From Arachidicoccus terrestris (GTDB lineage: Bacteria > Bacteroidota > Bacteroidia > Chitinophagales > Chitinophagaceae), in contig NZ_CP083387.1 in NCBI RefSeq assembly GCF_020042345.1, positions 2,232,001 through 2,296,000 on the forward strand: 64,000 bases of DNA, written 5' to 3'. This document shows positions 52,689 to 62,161 of this stretch, in pieces. The notes under the pieces were generated by a model. That model had not been told where the DNA came from, ran no database searches, and saw only the letters and a list, made by a program, of their open reading frames with translations. A program made the position numbers and the translations under genes. The number at the start of each line of letters is the position of its first letter. The first letter of the stretch is position 1.

Positions 52689-55600
52689 ATGACAAAGATT
52701 CCTAATCGCATCTGGCGAAAGTCCAGGTGCAAAATCTGGTTAACAATGAGACTCACAACCATTCTTGTTCTTGCCTTCAGTCTACAGCTGAGTGCGAGAG
52801 GCATTGCACAGAAAGTTTCTATCCAGGGTAAGCAGATTTCCGTTGAAAATTTCATCCGCGAAATCCACAGGCAGACCGGCTATCAATTCTTTTTCAATGA
52901 TGCCTTGCTCAAAAATGCACCGGTAATTAAAGCCTTACCCTTCATCAATACCCCCTTAGAGCGGGCATTGCAAAAAGCATTTGAAAACCAAGGCTTTTCT
53001 TATAAAATAATTGAGAAAACGATTACACTTTTGCCTAAAAAAGAAGCAAAGAGCGCTCCCGAAAAGCAAGCCGAGCAACCAAAGCAGTGGCGTCTGACCG
53101 GAACTGTAACCGATTCCACAAACTCCCCATTATCAGGCGTTTCTGTCACCATAGAGGGAACCAGCCAGGGTACGGTGACCGATCAGGCCGGTCATTTTTC
53201 CCTTCTGGTCACCGAAGGCAATACCCTTCATTTTTCTTTTATTGGGTATAAGGCACACACCGTCACCATCCAAGCGTCTTCTCAATATAAAGAAGGACTA
53301 CGGGTTCAATTGCTGCTCGATGAGACCAGCGCCCTAAATGACCTTGTCGTCGTCGGATTCGGGAAGCAAAAAAAGGCCAACCTGACAGGAGCGGTTTCAC
53401 AGATTTCAGGTAAAGACCTGGAAAACCGGCCGGTTTCCAATATCGGACAGGCCTTACAAGGCCTGATGCCTAATGTTAATATCAATATTGCCAACGGTAG
53501 CCCCAATACCACACCCAGTATTAATGTGCGCGGGGGTACTTCCTTTTCTAAAAACGGTGAGGGCAAATTTGAGATCCAGACCGGCAGTCCCTATACTTTG
53601 GTAGACGGCGTGCCCATGGATATCAGTCAGGTGAACCCGGAAGATGTGGAAACTGTAACCGTTCTAAAAGATGCGGCCTCCTCTGCCATATATGGGGCGA
53701 GGGCAGCCTACGGTGTTATGCTGATCACGACTAAAAAAGGCAGAAAGTCCGAAAAGCCTGTGCTGACCTACTCCAATGACTTTCAGTGGAACCGGCCGGC
53801 AGCAAGGCCCGACCTGCTGAATGCTTATGAGATCCAAAAAGCAGAAAATGATGCCTATGCTTTTACAGACCAAAGCATCCCATCTGATAAATTGACAAAG
53901 CTGGAAGCGATCCAGGCCTACATGAAAGATCCGGCCCATGCGCCCGCCTATATTATGAGCATACCCGGCAATGACTCCAGTTCCATTATCTGGGTGGGGA
54001 ACCAGAACCCCTATGATGAAGCGGTGAAAAGTGCAACGCCTATGATGAAACATAACCTGAGTCTTTCCGGAGGATCAGAGAAAACGACTTATTATGCTTC
54101 CGTCAGCTACCTGGGCCAGGATGGCATCTATAAGATGAATACCGATAAGTTCCAGAGATACAACGCCAATTTCAACTTAAGCTCCAAAATCACCGATTGG
54201 TTTACCATGGATTTCAAAACCAATTATTACAATACCCAATATAAACAACCGGTCTACCCTTCAGGAAAAGGGGGCTGGTGGCGTGCACTGGCACAGGAGC
54301 CCGGCCGTAATATCAACATGCCTTTAAAGACGCCGGCTGACGCGCCCTTTGGCATGGGTGGCCTGTATACGGATAATATCCTTTCTTTTATGGATTACGG
54401 TTCGCTTCAGCAGGAAAATACAGAGAACCTCCTGCTGGCGGCCTCCCCCACATTTCAGATCACAAAAGACTGGAAAATCAAAGGAGACGTCTCATTTACT
54501 TCCAATAATTTCAGAAGAAAGACCATCATTCCCGTACTGGACCGCGTAGAAAATTCATGGCTGAATACAGATAATGTCTACACCAGCCCAAGCTCCGTTG
54601 ATAAATCCGCACAGCATTATAACCAGTACCTGATCAACCTGTATACGGATTATAGTTATCATATCGCGGGGCATAATTTTTATGCACTGGCCGGTTTTAA
54701 TCAGGAATGGTATAGTTATGAAGAGCTGAATGGCAGCGGCAATGATATGATTACGCCTGAAGTCCCTGTGATTGATCAGACGACCGGAGAACGCAATGCC
54801 AGTGACGGAGCTTCCGCATGGGCCGTTCGGGGTGTATTCTATAGACTAACCTATAACTATAAAGGCAAATACCTGTTGGAATCAAATGGCCGCTATGACC
54901 TCACCAGTAAATTTCCGACCTATTCCAGGGGAAAGTTCTTTCCCTCTATTTCTGCCGGTTGGCGTATAAGTGAAGAGTCGTTTATGCAGCGCCTCAAACC
55001 AACGTTAACTGATCTAAAATTCAGGGGCTCCTATGGTAGCATTGGCAATCAGAATGTCATCAATTACATTTATATCCCTTCCTACGGGACAACCGCAAAA
55101 GTATCCCACCTGTTCGACGGCATCCGTCCGGTGGGCGTTTACCCTCCCGGACTTGTGGATCCGAATATTACCTGGGAAACCGCAGCTACCCTGGATTTTG
55201 GACTAGATATGACCCTGTTTCATAAACTGGATATCAGCTTTGACTGGTATAACAGGACCACAAGTGATATCCTGGTGGACGGAGACAAATATCCTGCTGT
55301 ACTTGGAGCCGCTTCACCTACTAAAAATTCCGGCGAACTGAAAACGGTGGGTTGGGACCTTACTATTGGCTATAAGAATCAGACGGAATACGGGTTGAAT
55401 TATAATATTAACCTTGTACTATCCGATTACCAGACGACGATCACCAAATTCGATAACAACCCCAATAACCTGCTCAACACATTGTATGTCGGTCAGAAAA
55501 TGGGCGAGATCTGGGGTTATCAGTCTGTAGGTATCTTCCAGAACCAGGAGCAGATCGATGCCGCCACCAGCCAGAAACTCATCAACTCCGGCATCTGGTA

Positions 55601-56168
55601 TCCGGGAGATATGCAATATGCCAACCTCAACGGGGATTCCGTTATCAGTTCCGGTGCCAATACACTGGCCGATCCCGGAGACCAGCGCATCATCGGTAAC
55701 AGCACCCCCCGTTACCAGTTTGGTGTGAATTCAAATTTCTCCTGGAAGGGCTTTGATCTGAATATTTTCTTTCAGGGGGTAGGCAAAAGAGATGTATATA
55801 TCAGCGATAATCTGTTCTGGGGAGCCATTATGGGAGCCACCGGTACCAGAGAAGTCTATGAAAACTCCTGGACCCCTGAGCGGCGTGACGCGCTTTATCC
55901 CGCCTACAGAAATGCCAGCAAAAATGTCATTAAACAGACGCGTTTTTTACAGAATGCAGCCTATATCCGTTTAAAGAACCTGACGCTGGGCTATACACTT
56001 CCCGCTGCAACAGTACATAAGCTGGGACTGCAGCGCCTTCGTGTATATGGAGCAGCCTATAACCTGTGGCAATACAGTAAAGTGCCGGACATCTTTGACC
56101 CTGAGTTGCTCAGCGCGAACTACCCGATGATCAAATCACTGGCCGTAGGCCTGCAGGTGAATTTCTAA
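52689..56168 (+). CDS. SusC/RagA TonB-linked transporter with STN signalling domain
   Basis: Begins at the ATG at 52689; a TTG at 52677 in the same frame is less likely. After the signal sequence (ILVLAFSLQLSARGIAQ) comes the STN domain (about residues 45-115; ISVENFIREIHRQTGYQFFF), which contacts FecR. The SusC order continues: carboxypeptidase-like domain (LTGTVTDSTNSPLSGVSVTI), DLVVVGFGKQKKANLTGAVS, plug (TLVDGVPMDISQ, VLKDAASSAIYGARAAYG) and barrel. The transporter both imports a ligand and reports its presence to the ECF sigma through FecR. The SusD gene is 41 bp downstream. Confidence 0.96.
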   Translation: MTKIPNRIWRKSRCKIWLTMRLTTILVLAFSLQLSARGIAQKVSIQGKQISVENFIREIHRQTGYQFFFNDALLKNAPVIKALPFINTPLERALQKAFENQGFSYKIIEKTITLLPKKEAKSAPEKQAEQPKQWRLTGTVTDSTNSPLSGVSVTIEGTSQGTVTDQAGHFSLLVTEGNTLHFSFIGYKAHTVTIQASSQYKEGLRVQLLLDETSALNDLVVVGFGKQKKANLTGAVSQISGKDLENRPVSNIGQALQGLMPNVNINIANGSPNTTPSINVRGGTSFSKNGEGKFEIQTGSPYTLVDGVPMDISQVNPEDVETVTVLKDAASSAIYGARAAYGVMLITTKKGRKSEKPVLTYSNDFQWNRPAARPDLLNAYEIQKAENDAYAFTDQSIPSDKLTKLEAIQAYMKDPAHAPAYIMSIPGNDSSSIIWVGNQNPYDEAVKSATPMMKHNLSLSGGSEKTTYYASVSYLGQDGIYKMNTDKFQRYNANFNLSSKITDWFTMDFKTNYYNTQYKQPVYPSGKGGWWRALAQEPGRNINMPLKTPADAPFGMGGLYTDNILSFMDYGSLQQENTENLLLAASPTFQITKDWKIKGDVSFTSNNFRRKTIIPVLDRVENSWLNTDNVYTSPSSVDKSAQHYNQYLINLYTDYSYHIAGHNFYALAGFNQEWYSYEELNGSGNDMITPEVPVIDQTTGERNASDGASAWAVRGVFYRLTYNYKGKYLLESNGRYDLTSKFPTYSRGKFFPSISAGWRISEESFMQRLKPTLTDLKFRGSYGSIGNQNVINYIYIPSYGTTAKVSHLFDGIRPVGVYPPGLVDPNITWETAATLDFGLDMTLFHKLDISFDWYNRTTSDILVDGDKYPAVLGAASPTKNSGELKTVGWDLTIGYKNQTEYGLNYNINLVLSDYQTTITKFDNNPNNLLNTLYVGQKMGEIWGYQSVGIFQNQEQIDAATSQKLINSGIWYPGDMQYANLNGDSVISSGANTLADPGDQRIIGNSTPRYQFGVNSNFSWKGFDLNIFFQGVGKRDVYISDNLFWGAIMGATGTREVYENSWTPERRDALYPAYRNASKNVIKQTRFLQNAAYIRLKNLTLGYTLPAATVHKLGLQRLRVYGAAYNLWQYSKVPDIFDPELLSANYPMIKSLAVGLQVNF

Positions 56169-56209
56169 CAGCTCTTCTTATTACATGACAACGATTAAAC
56201 TGAATCAAA

Positions 56210-58000
56210 ATGAAACTTTATAAACTTAGTATTGCGCTGATGCTCTTTATTCTTGCCAGCTGCAATAATGATTTTCTGGAAAGATACCCGCTGGACAAAC
56301 TCAGTGACGAGACCTTCTGGACGACACAGCAGGATCTGGAGCTTTATTGTAATGATGTATACCCTGACTACATCGTGGGTTTTGGTTACGGTTTTGGAGA
56401 CGCCACCATTTATCCCTATGGCTATACGCAGGCTGCCATTGCCTATGGTGATGTGATCACGGACAACGCCGCGCCCAACAGCTACTCGAAAGTTGCCGCA
56501 AATGAATATATCCGGTACCTGACGAGTTCTTCAGGTACCGACGGCTGGAATTTTGAGAACATCCGTACCCTCAACTACTTTCTTCAGAATTACAGAAGAG
56601 GCAATGTTCCTGCCGATGTTCAGAATATGTATGGAGGGGAAATTCTTTTTTTCAAAGCCTGGGACTATTTTAAAAAGGTAAAGATGTTTGGCGATGTGCC
56701 CTGGCTGACAAAGCCTTTAAATGTTGATTCACCGGAACTCTTTGGCCCCAGAACACCCAGAAAAGAAGTCATGGACTCCGTCATGGCCTGCATAGATACG
56801 GCTATCAGCTGGCTGCCCGGCAGAGCAGATCCTTCTTACAAAACAGATCGTATCAGTAAAGAAATGGCGCTTTTCCTGAAAGCCCGTATCGGACTTTATG
56901 AAGGCACATTCCGCAAATACCATAAAGATTTACATCTTGACGGGACCGCTTTTCTGGAAGCCTCTAAGGAGGCCTGCGAGCGGTTGATGGCATCAGGCTA
57001 CAGCCTATACACTACCGGCCATCCCGACCAGGATTATCATAACCTTTTCTCTCAGTACACCTATAAAGGCAATCCGGAAATCATCCTATCCAAAGAGTAT
57101 TCTGCAGATCTGGAACTGGGTGTCGCCTTCAGCCGGTATTTCGCGCAGAACCTCAGACACCAGTTCGGCGTTACGCGTAACTTTATGGATGCCTACCTTT
57201 GTTCCGATGGCAAACCGATCAGCACCAGCGGCGTATTTTTAGGCAGGGACTCGATCCAGGAAGAAATGCAAATGCGGGATCCGAGACTCAGCCAGACGGT
57301 GGCTAATTTTGGCACTTATAACCTTGCAACCGGCGTCATGGGTGCAGACAATGCCCCCAAGCCAAATATACCCGGGCTTTCGGGCAATAAATGCCCAACA
57401 GGATATCGCCTGGCCAAATGGTTTTTGAATGATCCCGATGACTGGAGCCGTGTGACCAACGGCATGCAGGCAGCGCCTGTTTTCCGGTATGCGGAGATTC
57501 TTTTAGATTACGCAGAGGTTTCTTTTGAATTAGGAGAGATCAACCAGCAGATTATTGATGCCACCATCAATAAACTTCGTGACCGGGTAAACATGCCGCA
57601 CCTGATAATAGGTGATGTCCCTAAAGATCCTGTTCTGGATGCCAACTACAGCAAATATTGCGGCTATGTTCCCGCAGCCTTGCTCAGAGAAATCAGAAGA
57701 GAGAGAAGGGTGGAAATGGCATTTGAAAATACCCGCTGGGATGATCTGATGCGCTGGAAAGCCGGTAAGTTTCTGGAGATCCCTGTGGAAGGTCTGAAGT
57801 TCGTTCAAAACCAGTTCCCCGGTGTCAAGGTCAATAGTGACGTATACCTGAGTGAAGACGGATATATACTGCCTTATTTCAAGACCTTACCTAACGGGCG
57901 GACTTTTGATGAGACGAAACAATATCTGTTCCCCATTCCGATTGAAGATTTAACCCTTAACAAAGCCCTGGTGCAAAATCCTGGCTGGGTCAGCAAGTAA
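56210..58000 (+). CDS. SusD/RagB family lipoprotein
   Basis: 596 residues, a large SusD. Lipoprotein leader MKLYKLSIALMLFILASC with the lipobox LASC. Typical SusD text includes FLERYPLDKLSDETFW, GEILFFKAWDYFKKVKMFGD and the C-terminal IRRERRVEMAFENTRWDDLMR with EIPVEGLKF. It is the ligand-binding lid of the preceding SusC. No glycoside hydrolase, sulfatase or protease follows; a strong terminator ends the operon. Confidence 0.95.
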   Translation: MKLYKLSIALMLFILASCNNDFLERYPLDKLSDETFWTTQQDLELYCNDVYPDYIVGFGYGFGDATIYPYGYTQAAIAYGDVITDNAAPNSYSKVAANEYIRYLTSSSGTDGWNFENIRTLNYFLQNYRRGNVPADVQNMYGGEILFFKAWDYFKKVKMFGDVPWLTKPLNVDSPELFGPRTPRKEVMDSVMACIDTAISWLPGRADPSYKTDRISKEMALFLKARIGLYEGTFRKYHKDLHLDGTAFLEASKEACERLMASGYSLYTTGHPDQDYHNLFSQYTYKGNPEIILSKEYSADLELGVAFSRYFAQNLRHQFGVTRNFMDAYLCSDGKPISTSGVFLGRDSIQEEMQMRDPRLSQTVANFGTYNLATGVMGADNAPKPNIPGLSGNKCPTGYRLAKWFLNDPDDWSRVTNGMQAAPVFRYAEILLDYAEVSFELGEINQQIIDATINKLRDRVNMPHLIIGDVPKDPVLDANYSKYCGYVPAALLREIRRERRVEMAFENTRWDDLMRWKAGKFLEIPVEGLKFVQNQFPGVKVNSDVYLSEDGYILPYFKTLPNGRTFDETKQYLFPIPIEDLTLNKALVQNPGWVSK

Positions 58001-58022
58001 ACATCAAACTAGGGAAAATAAA

Positions 58023-58071
58023 GAAGGCCCGGTTGCTGAATCATCAATTCGGCATCCGGGCCTTCCTTTTT
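58023..58071. terminator. Bidirectional terminator between SusD and htpG genes
   Basis: A 19-bp stem (58023-58041 with 58047-58065) with two non-Watson-Crick positions, followed by CTTTTT on the plus strand. It also serves the convergent htpG gene. Confidence 0.9.
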
Positions 58072-58095
58072 GGGGCTTATTTAGCTGTTGATCTC

Positions 58096-59907
58096 TTATT
58101 TACCCATTAGTTCAACACTTCTGTTGATGAAGTCTGTAAGACCGGCACCTTTGAGCAACCCTTGTGACAACAGCGCCAGATCTGCCAGATTACGGGTCTG
58201 TTTAAGTTGCTGATCTTTATCCTCAGTTTTTAATAATTGCTGATAGATCGGGTGGTTACCATTAACGGTGAGTGTTACTTCGTCGGGCATAGTGGCGTAG
58301 AAAGAAGCCATACCGCCTCCCATTGCCCCCATATCTTTCATTCTGCGCATAAACTCAGGGCGTGTCGCTATCACGGGTGCAGACTCTGGGCTAAGGCCTT
58401 TAATATCTACCGTTACATTAAGGCCCGGCACTTCCAGCTTAAATAAATCGGTAAGCGCTTCTTTTTCGGTCTCACTGAGCACACTTTCATTATTTTCCGC
58501 CTTATCGATCAGATTATCCACGATATCCGCGTCCACGCGGGTAAACTGGACATCACTCCATTTCATTTCCATGTTGTTGACAAAAGCAGCGTCGACGATG
58601 GTCTCAAAGCGGATCACTTTATATCCCTTATCTGTAGCCGCTTTAATGTACCCGTCCTGGCTTACCGGGTCAGTCGTATACAAAATAACGGTTTTACCGT
58701 CTTTGTTCTGTTGACTGGCCGCTGTCTCCGTTTTATATTCATCCAGCGTGAAAAACTTTTCGGCATCTACCGCATCCTGCATTAAAAAATACTTATTCGC
58801 CTTTTCCAGAAACTTGTCTTCAGTCATCATCCCATACTTGACAAACAGGCCGATGCTTTCCCATTTCTGTTCGAACGATTTGCGGTCGTTCTTAAATATC
58901 TCTTCCAGTTTATCGGATACTTTCTTGGTGATATGTGCATTGATCTTACGTACATTCGGATCTCCCTGCAGATAGCTACGGCTTACATTCAGTGGGATAT
59001 CGGGAGAGTCGATCACACCGTGTAACAGCATTAAGAACTCCGGTACAATGTCTTTTACCTCATCTGTAACAAAAACCTGATTGCTGTAGAGCTGGATCTT
59101 ATCCTTTTGGATCTCATAGCTCTGCTTGATCTTGGGGAAATATAATACTCCCGTCAGGTTGAAAGGATAATCAACATTCAAATGAATCCAGAAAAGTGGC
59201 GGCTCGCCAAACGGATATAATTCTTTATAGAAGTTTTTATAATCCTCATCAGTCAACTCTGATGGCTTTTTGATCCAGATGGGCTGGGTATTATTGATTT
59301 GCTTATCTTCAAAGAAAATGGCTATCGGCAAGAACTTACAGAACTTCTCCAGAATTCTCCGGATATTGTCTGCCTCCAGAAACTCTTCACTATCCGCGTT
59401 AATATGAAGAACGATCTTCGTTCCGCGCTCCGCTTTCTCAGTCTCACCCAGTTCAAAGGATGGGCTGCCATCACAGCTCCAGTAGGTTGCTGGTTTATCC
59501 TGATAACTTTTGGTGTACACCTCTACCCGGTCACTCACCATAAAAGCACTGTAAAAGCCCAATCCAAAATGTCCGATAATGTTGGCATCCTTATATTTAC
59601 TCAGAAACTCCTCCGCACCGCTGAAAGCCACCTGGTTCAGATATTTATCGACCTCTTCCGCCGTCATACCCACACCCCGGTCTTCAATGGTTAATGTTTT
59701 GGCGTCCTTATCTATGGACACATCGATACGAAGCTCTCCTAATTCCCCTTTGGCCTCACCGATAGAAGACAGGGTTGTAATTTTCTGTGACGCATCGACT
59801 GCATTACTGATCAATTCACGCAGAAAGATATCATGCTCACTGTATAAGAATTTTTTAATAATGGGAAATATGTTCTCTGTCTGAACCCTGATTTGCCCTT
59901 TTTCCAT
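58096..59907 (-). CDS. htpG: Chaperone HtpG (Hsp90)
   Basis: 603 residues. The N-terminal GHKL ATPase is clear: FLRELISNAVDASQK, IEDRGVGMTAEEV, IIGHFGLGFYSAFMV and ERGTKIVLHI. The middle domain (LFWIHLNVDYPFNLTGVLYF; NVSRSYLQGDPNVRKI with the catalytic Arg) and the C-terminal dimerisation region follow. HtpG remodels client proteins with ATP and works with DnaK. It is monocistronic and divergent from mqnB, 193 bp away. Confidence 0.97.
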   Translation of the reverse strand: MEKGQIRVQTENIFPIIKKFLYSEHDIFLRELISNAVDASQKITTLSSIGEAKGELGELRIDVSIDKDAKTLTIEDRGVGMTAEEVDKYLNQVAFSGAEEFLSKYKDANIIGHFGLGFYSAFMVSDRVEVYTKSYQDKPATYWSCDGSPSFELGETEKAERGTKIVLHINADSEEFLEADNIRRILEKFCKFLPIAIFFEDKQINNTQPIWIKKPSELTDEDYKNFYKELYPFGEPPLFWIHLNVDYPFNLTGVLYFPKIKQSYEIQKDKIQLYSNQVFVTDEVKDIVPEFLMLLHGVIDSPDIPLNVSRSYLQGDPNVRKINAHITKKVSDKLEEIFKNDRKSFEQKWESIGLFVKYGMMTEDKFLEKANKYFLMQDAVDAEKFFTLDEYKTETAASQQNKDGKTVILYTTDPVSQDGYIKAATDKGYKVIRFETIVDAAFVNNMEMKWSDVQFTRVDADIVDNLIDKAENNESVLSETEKEALTDLFKLEVPGLNVTVDIKGLSPESAPVIATRPEFMRRMKDMGAMGGGMASFYATMPDEVTLTVNGNHPIYQQLLKTEDKDQQLKQTRNLADLALLSQGLLKGAGLTDFINRSVELMGK

Positions 59908-60048
59908 ATTTTTTTGTTTTTAATATTTTGTCAGTTTATAATCGCAAAAACCGCCATTTTTTCCGCTTATTGGCACAGAACGGCATTTCGCATTTTACAA
60001 TTCATATAAGTGCAAAGTGGATACCAAAGCAATTTTGGGCCTGAATGC

Positions 60049-60061
60049 TGACAGTCTGTCA
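60049..60061. promoter_or_regulatory. Palindrome TGACAGTCTGTCA between htpG and mqnB
   Basis: TGACA-GTC-TGTCA is a 13-bp dyad, followed by ATTTTGGC. It lies 40 bp before mqnB and 140 bp from the htpG start. A stress-regulator site is possible; unproven. Confidence 0.35.
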
Positions 60062-60100
60062 ATTTTGGCTACATTGCAAGTATAATATCTATCGACAACC

Positions 60101-60772
60101 ATGGAGATCTCTATTTGTGCCGCGACGCAGCTTGAATTAACCCCCTTACAATCCATGATTCCTTCCCTGGAAGCCACGGGGCACCGGTTTCGCTACTGTA
60201 TAACCGGTATCGGCATGCTGCAGAGCTGTTTTTATATACAGAAACATATACTGCAATACCGTCCGCAGCTCTTGCTGCAGATCGGCATTGCCGGTTGCTT
60301 TGACCACATGGTTCCATTAGGTAGTGTGATCGCTGTTGAAAAAGAATATTTAGGCAGTTTAGGCGTGGTAGAAAATAATAAAACTGCGGTACCTGGCTGG
60401 CAGGACATCTTTGATTTAGGCCTGCAGGACGCTATGGAGACGCCCTTTGACCACAAAGCACTCGTCAATCCTTCCATCAGTGATTGGCGCTGGTTGCAAC
60501 GGGCTGGCGTAATAACCGGGGCCGCGGTAACGATAGATGAGATTACAACCTCCGCCGAGAGAATTCTGACCCTGGAAGACCGGTATCAACCCACCCTGGA
60601 ATCCATGGAAGGGGCAGCATTACACTTTAATGGCCTTATGTACCAGGTGCCTTTTTTACAAATTCGGGGCATTTCTAATTATACAGGCGAGCGGGACAAA
60701 ACGAAATGGCAGATCGGACCCGCCCTCCAGGCAGTATCAAACCAGGCCGTCCAATTTATTCAGGGATTGTAG
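60101..60772 (+). CDS. mqnB: Futalosine hydrolase
   Basis: 223 residues of the nucleoside phosphorylase/hydrolase fold (ISICAATQLELTPL; LLQIGIAGCFDHMVPLGSVI). The C-terminal pattern ESMEGAALHF then PFLQIRGISNYTGERDKTKW is characteristic of MqnB, which releases hypoxanthine from futalosine in the alternative menaquinone pathway. The related MTA/SAH nucleosidase lacks this ending. It implies menaquinone-based respiration, in keeping with Bacteroidota. It is a single gene. Confidence 0.9.
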   Translation: MEISICAATQLELTPLQSMIPSLEATGHRFRYCITGIGMLQSCFYIQKHILQYRPQLLLQIGIAGCFDHMVPLGSVIAVEKEYLGSLGVVENNKTAVPGWQDIFDLGLQDAMETPFDHKALVNPSISDWRWLQRAGVITGAAVTIDEITTSAERILTLEDRYQPTLESMEGAALHFNGLMYQVPFLQIRGISNYTGERDKTKWQIGPALQAVSNQAVQFIQGL

Positions 60773-60780
60773 TTGTTGCA

Positions 60781-61161
60781 TTAGTCTTGTGATATCAACA
60801 CGCCGTGGAGCGCCGGCAGCTCTACAATAGGGCAGAAAAACTGTTGGAGCACACCCTCTTCAGTACCGCCTTCTTCGGTTTTGTACGAGCAAGACTGCAG
60901 GCAGGTACTGCTATGCATATGTTTCCCAGCCGCTACTCGATAGGCATTTATTCCCCAATTGCCTAAAATACAAAAAGTTAGCAAAAATGAAAATGCAATA
61001 AACACAGCTCTGGTAACCTTACCCCCGCTAGAACGTTTATGAGCGGATAATCGCTTTGCCTTAATCCCTGCACGGCTACCGTCTTTGTTGACAGGGACCT
61101 TCTTGCAGGGAGAAAGCGTATTGACAACAGGCGATAATGCTTTTTTCATGATATAAAACAT
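60781..61161 (-). CDS. Hypothetical small membrane protein, Cys-containing
   Basis: Up to 126 residues; the start could be the Met at 61149. A very basic N-terminus (KRLSAHKRSSGGKVTR) is followed by one membrane helix (AVFIAFSFLLTFCILGNWGI) and a short tail with clustered Cys and Met/His (HMHSSTCLQSCSYKTEEGG; QQFFCPIVELP). The topology follows the positive-inside rule, with the Cys tail outside. No family is recognised. The gene converges on mqnB with an 8-bp gap. It may be a real small envelope protein or a chance frame. Confidence 0.45.
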   Translation of the reverse strand: MFYIMKKALSPVVNTLSPCKKVPVNKDGSRAGIKAKRLSAHKRSSGGKVTRAVFIAFSFLLTFCILGNWGINAYRVAAGKHMHSSTCLQSCSYKTEEGGTEEGVLQQFFCPIVELPALHGVLISQD

Positions 61162-61316
61162 AACAATTTACTTAAGCCAGGAATTTTATTACGCATTCTG
61201 CACCTTAAAGCCTGTGCCAAAACAATTATAGCTTGGTTTTTAACAACTTACAACTTTAACGGCACAACGCCGTGTGTCCGCTTTTGATACAGTTAATGTA
61301 CGCTTACAGCACAACT

Positions 61317-61341
61317 TGACACGTCCTATTATAGCGATACA
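61317..61341 (+). repeat. Short dispersed repeat, copy 2
   Basis: TGACACGTCCTATTATAGCG and the following five bases match 11916-11940 at 23 of 25 positions. It lies 13 bp beyond the recX stop, in an otherwise empty 193-bp spacer. Confidence 0.6.
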
Positions 61342-61354
61342 GCCATTGCGGAAG

Positions 61355-61822
61355 TTATATTTCTTCTTGTAGTCGGGCAATCGTGGCCTGTATGAGTGTC
61401 AGCTCATACCCTTTTTGCATCAAAAACCGGGTCGTCCTGGCAGCCTTCTCTATTTTCTTACCTTTCAGGTTTTCCCATTTTTTTCCGGCAAGTTTATCCA
61501 GTGTCGCCTGATAAGCATCAGGAGAAATTTCTTTCATAGCCGCCCGAATATTATAATCGCTGACTTTTCTAAGCCTGAGCTCTTGCGTGATCTTGATCCT
61601 GCCCCAGTCCTTCATGCGAAATTTGCCCCCGGCAAACAGCCGGGCAAAACGTTCCTCATTCAGGTAGTTTTCCTGAATAAGGTCTGCTATTAATTGATCT
61701 ACCTCTTTGCTATAAAGGCCAAAACCGTATAATTTTTGCCTCACCTCATCATGACAGCGTTCCTGATAGGCACAATACGTTTTTATTTTGGCAGCCGCCT
61801 CTGGAAGAGATAACCTTTGCAT
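61355..61822 (-). CDS. recX: Regulatory protein RecX
   Basis: 155 residues made of repeated three-helix units, as in RecX: CAYQERCHDEVRQKLYGFGL, LIQENYLNEERFARLFAGGK, MKDWGRIKITQELRLRKVSD, ARTTRFLMQKGYELTLIQAT. RecX binds in the groove of RecA filaments and limits their activity. recA is not in the window. It is transcribed alone, divergent from dnaN. Confidence 0.93.
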   Translation of the reverse strand: MQRLSLPEAAAKIKTYCAYQERCHDEVRQKLYGFGLYSKEVDQLIADLIQENYLNEERFARLFAGGKFRMKDWGRIKITQELRLRKVSDYNIRAAMKEISPDAYQATLDKLAGKKWENLKGKKIEKAARTTRFLMQKGYELTLIQATIARLQEEI

Positions 61823-62161
61823 GCGTACGCTTAATTTTCGTTTAACTTAGGTTTCAGGATCAGTATTTCCGGGTCAAAGATCCTCAATTATTATAAAATG
61901 TCCATAAATTTGGGTTTCGTGGGTAGTTTTTCAACATTGTTAGTTAATAATTTTTATCAATTGGCTACTAATTAGTAAAATTGCACCTGAAGGTATGTCG
62001 GCCAGCAGGAATACGCCCGACAAAAACGAAGCATATTCAGGGAGACCGGTAAGCGGGGGATTCTTAAAATGTGCTGAATTCAGGTTTATTCCGAATGGCA
62101 AATGGCTTTAACAGCCGTTGCCAGACATGACCGATCATTAAAAACAATTAAATTTTTACCG
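61823..62161. other. Divergent recX-dnaN intergenic region
   Basis: 340 bp without a supported gene. It has a perfect 12-bp palindrome TACTAATTAGTA (61966-61977) overlapping TAAAATTG, a weak -7 candidate for dnaN. I saw no DnaA-box cluster, so there is no sign of an origin here. Confidence 0.5.

Noticed and set aside
61823-62161. Possible replication origin upstream of dnaN
   Set aside because: No cluster of TTATCCACA-type boxes, no dnaA and no AT-rich repeat array; TTATGGACA on the minus strand is a single poor match.
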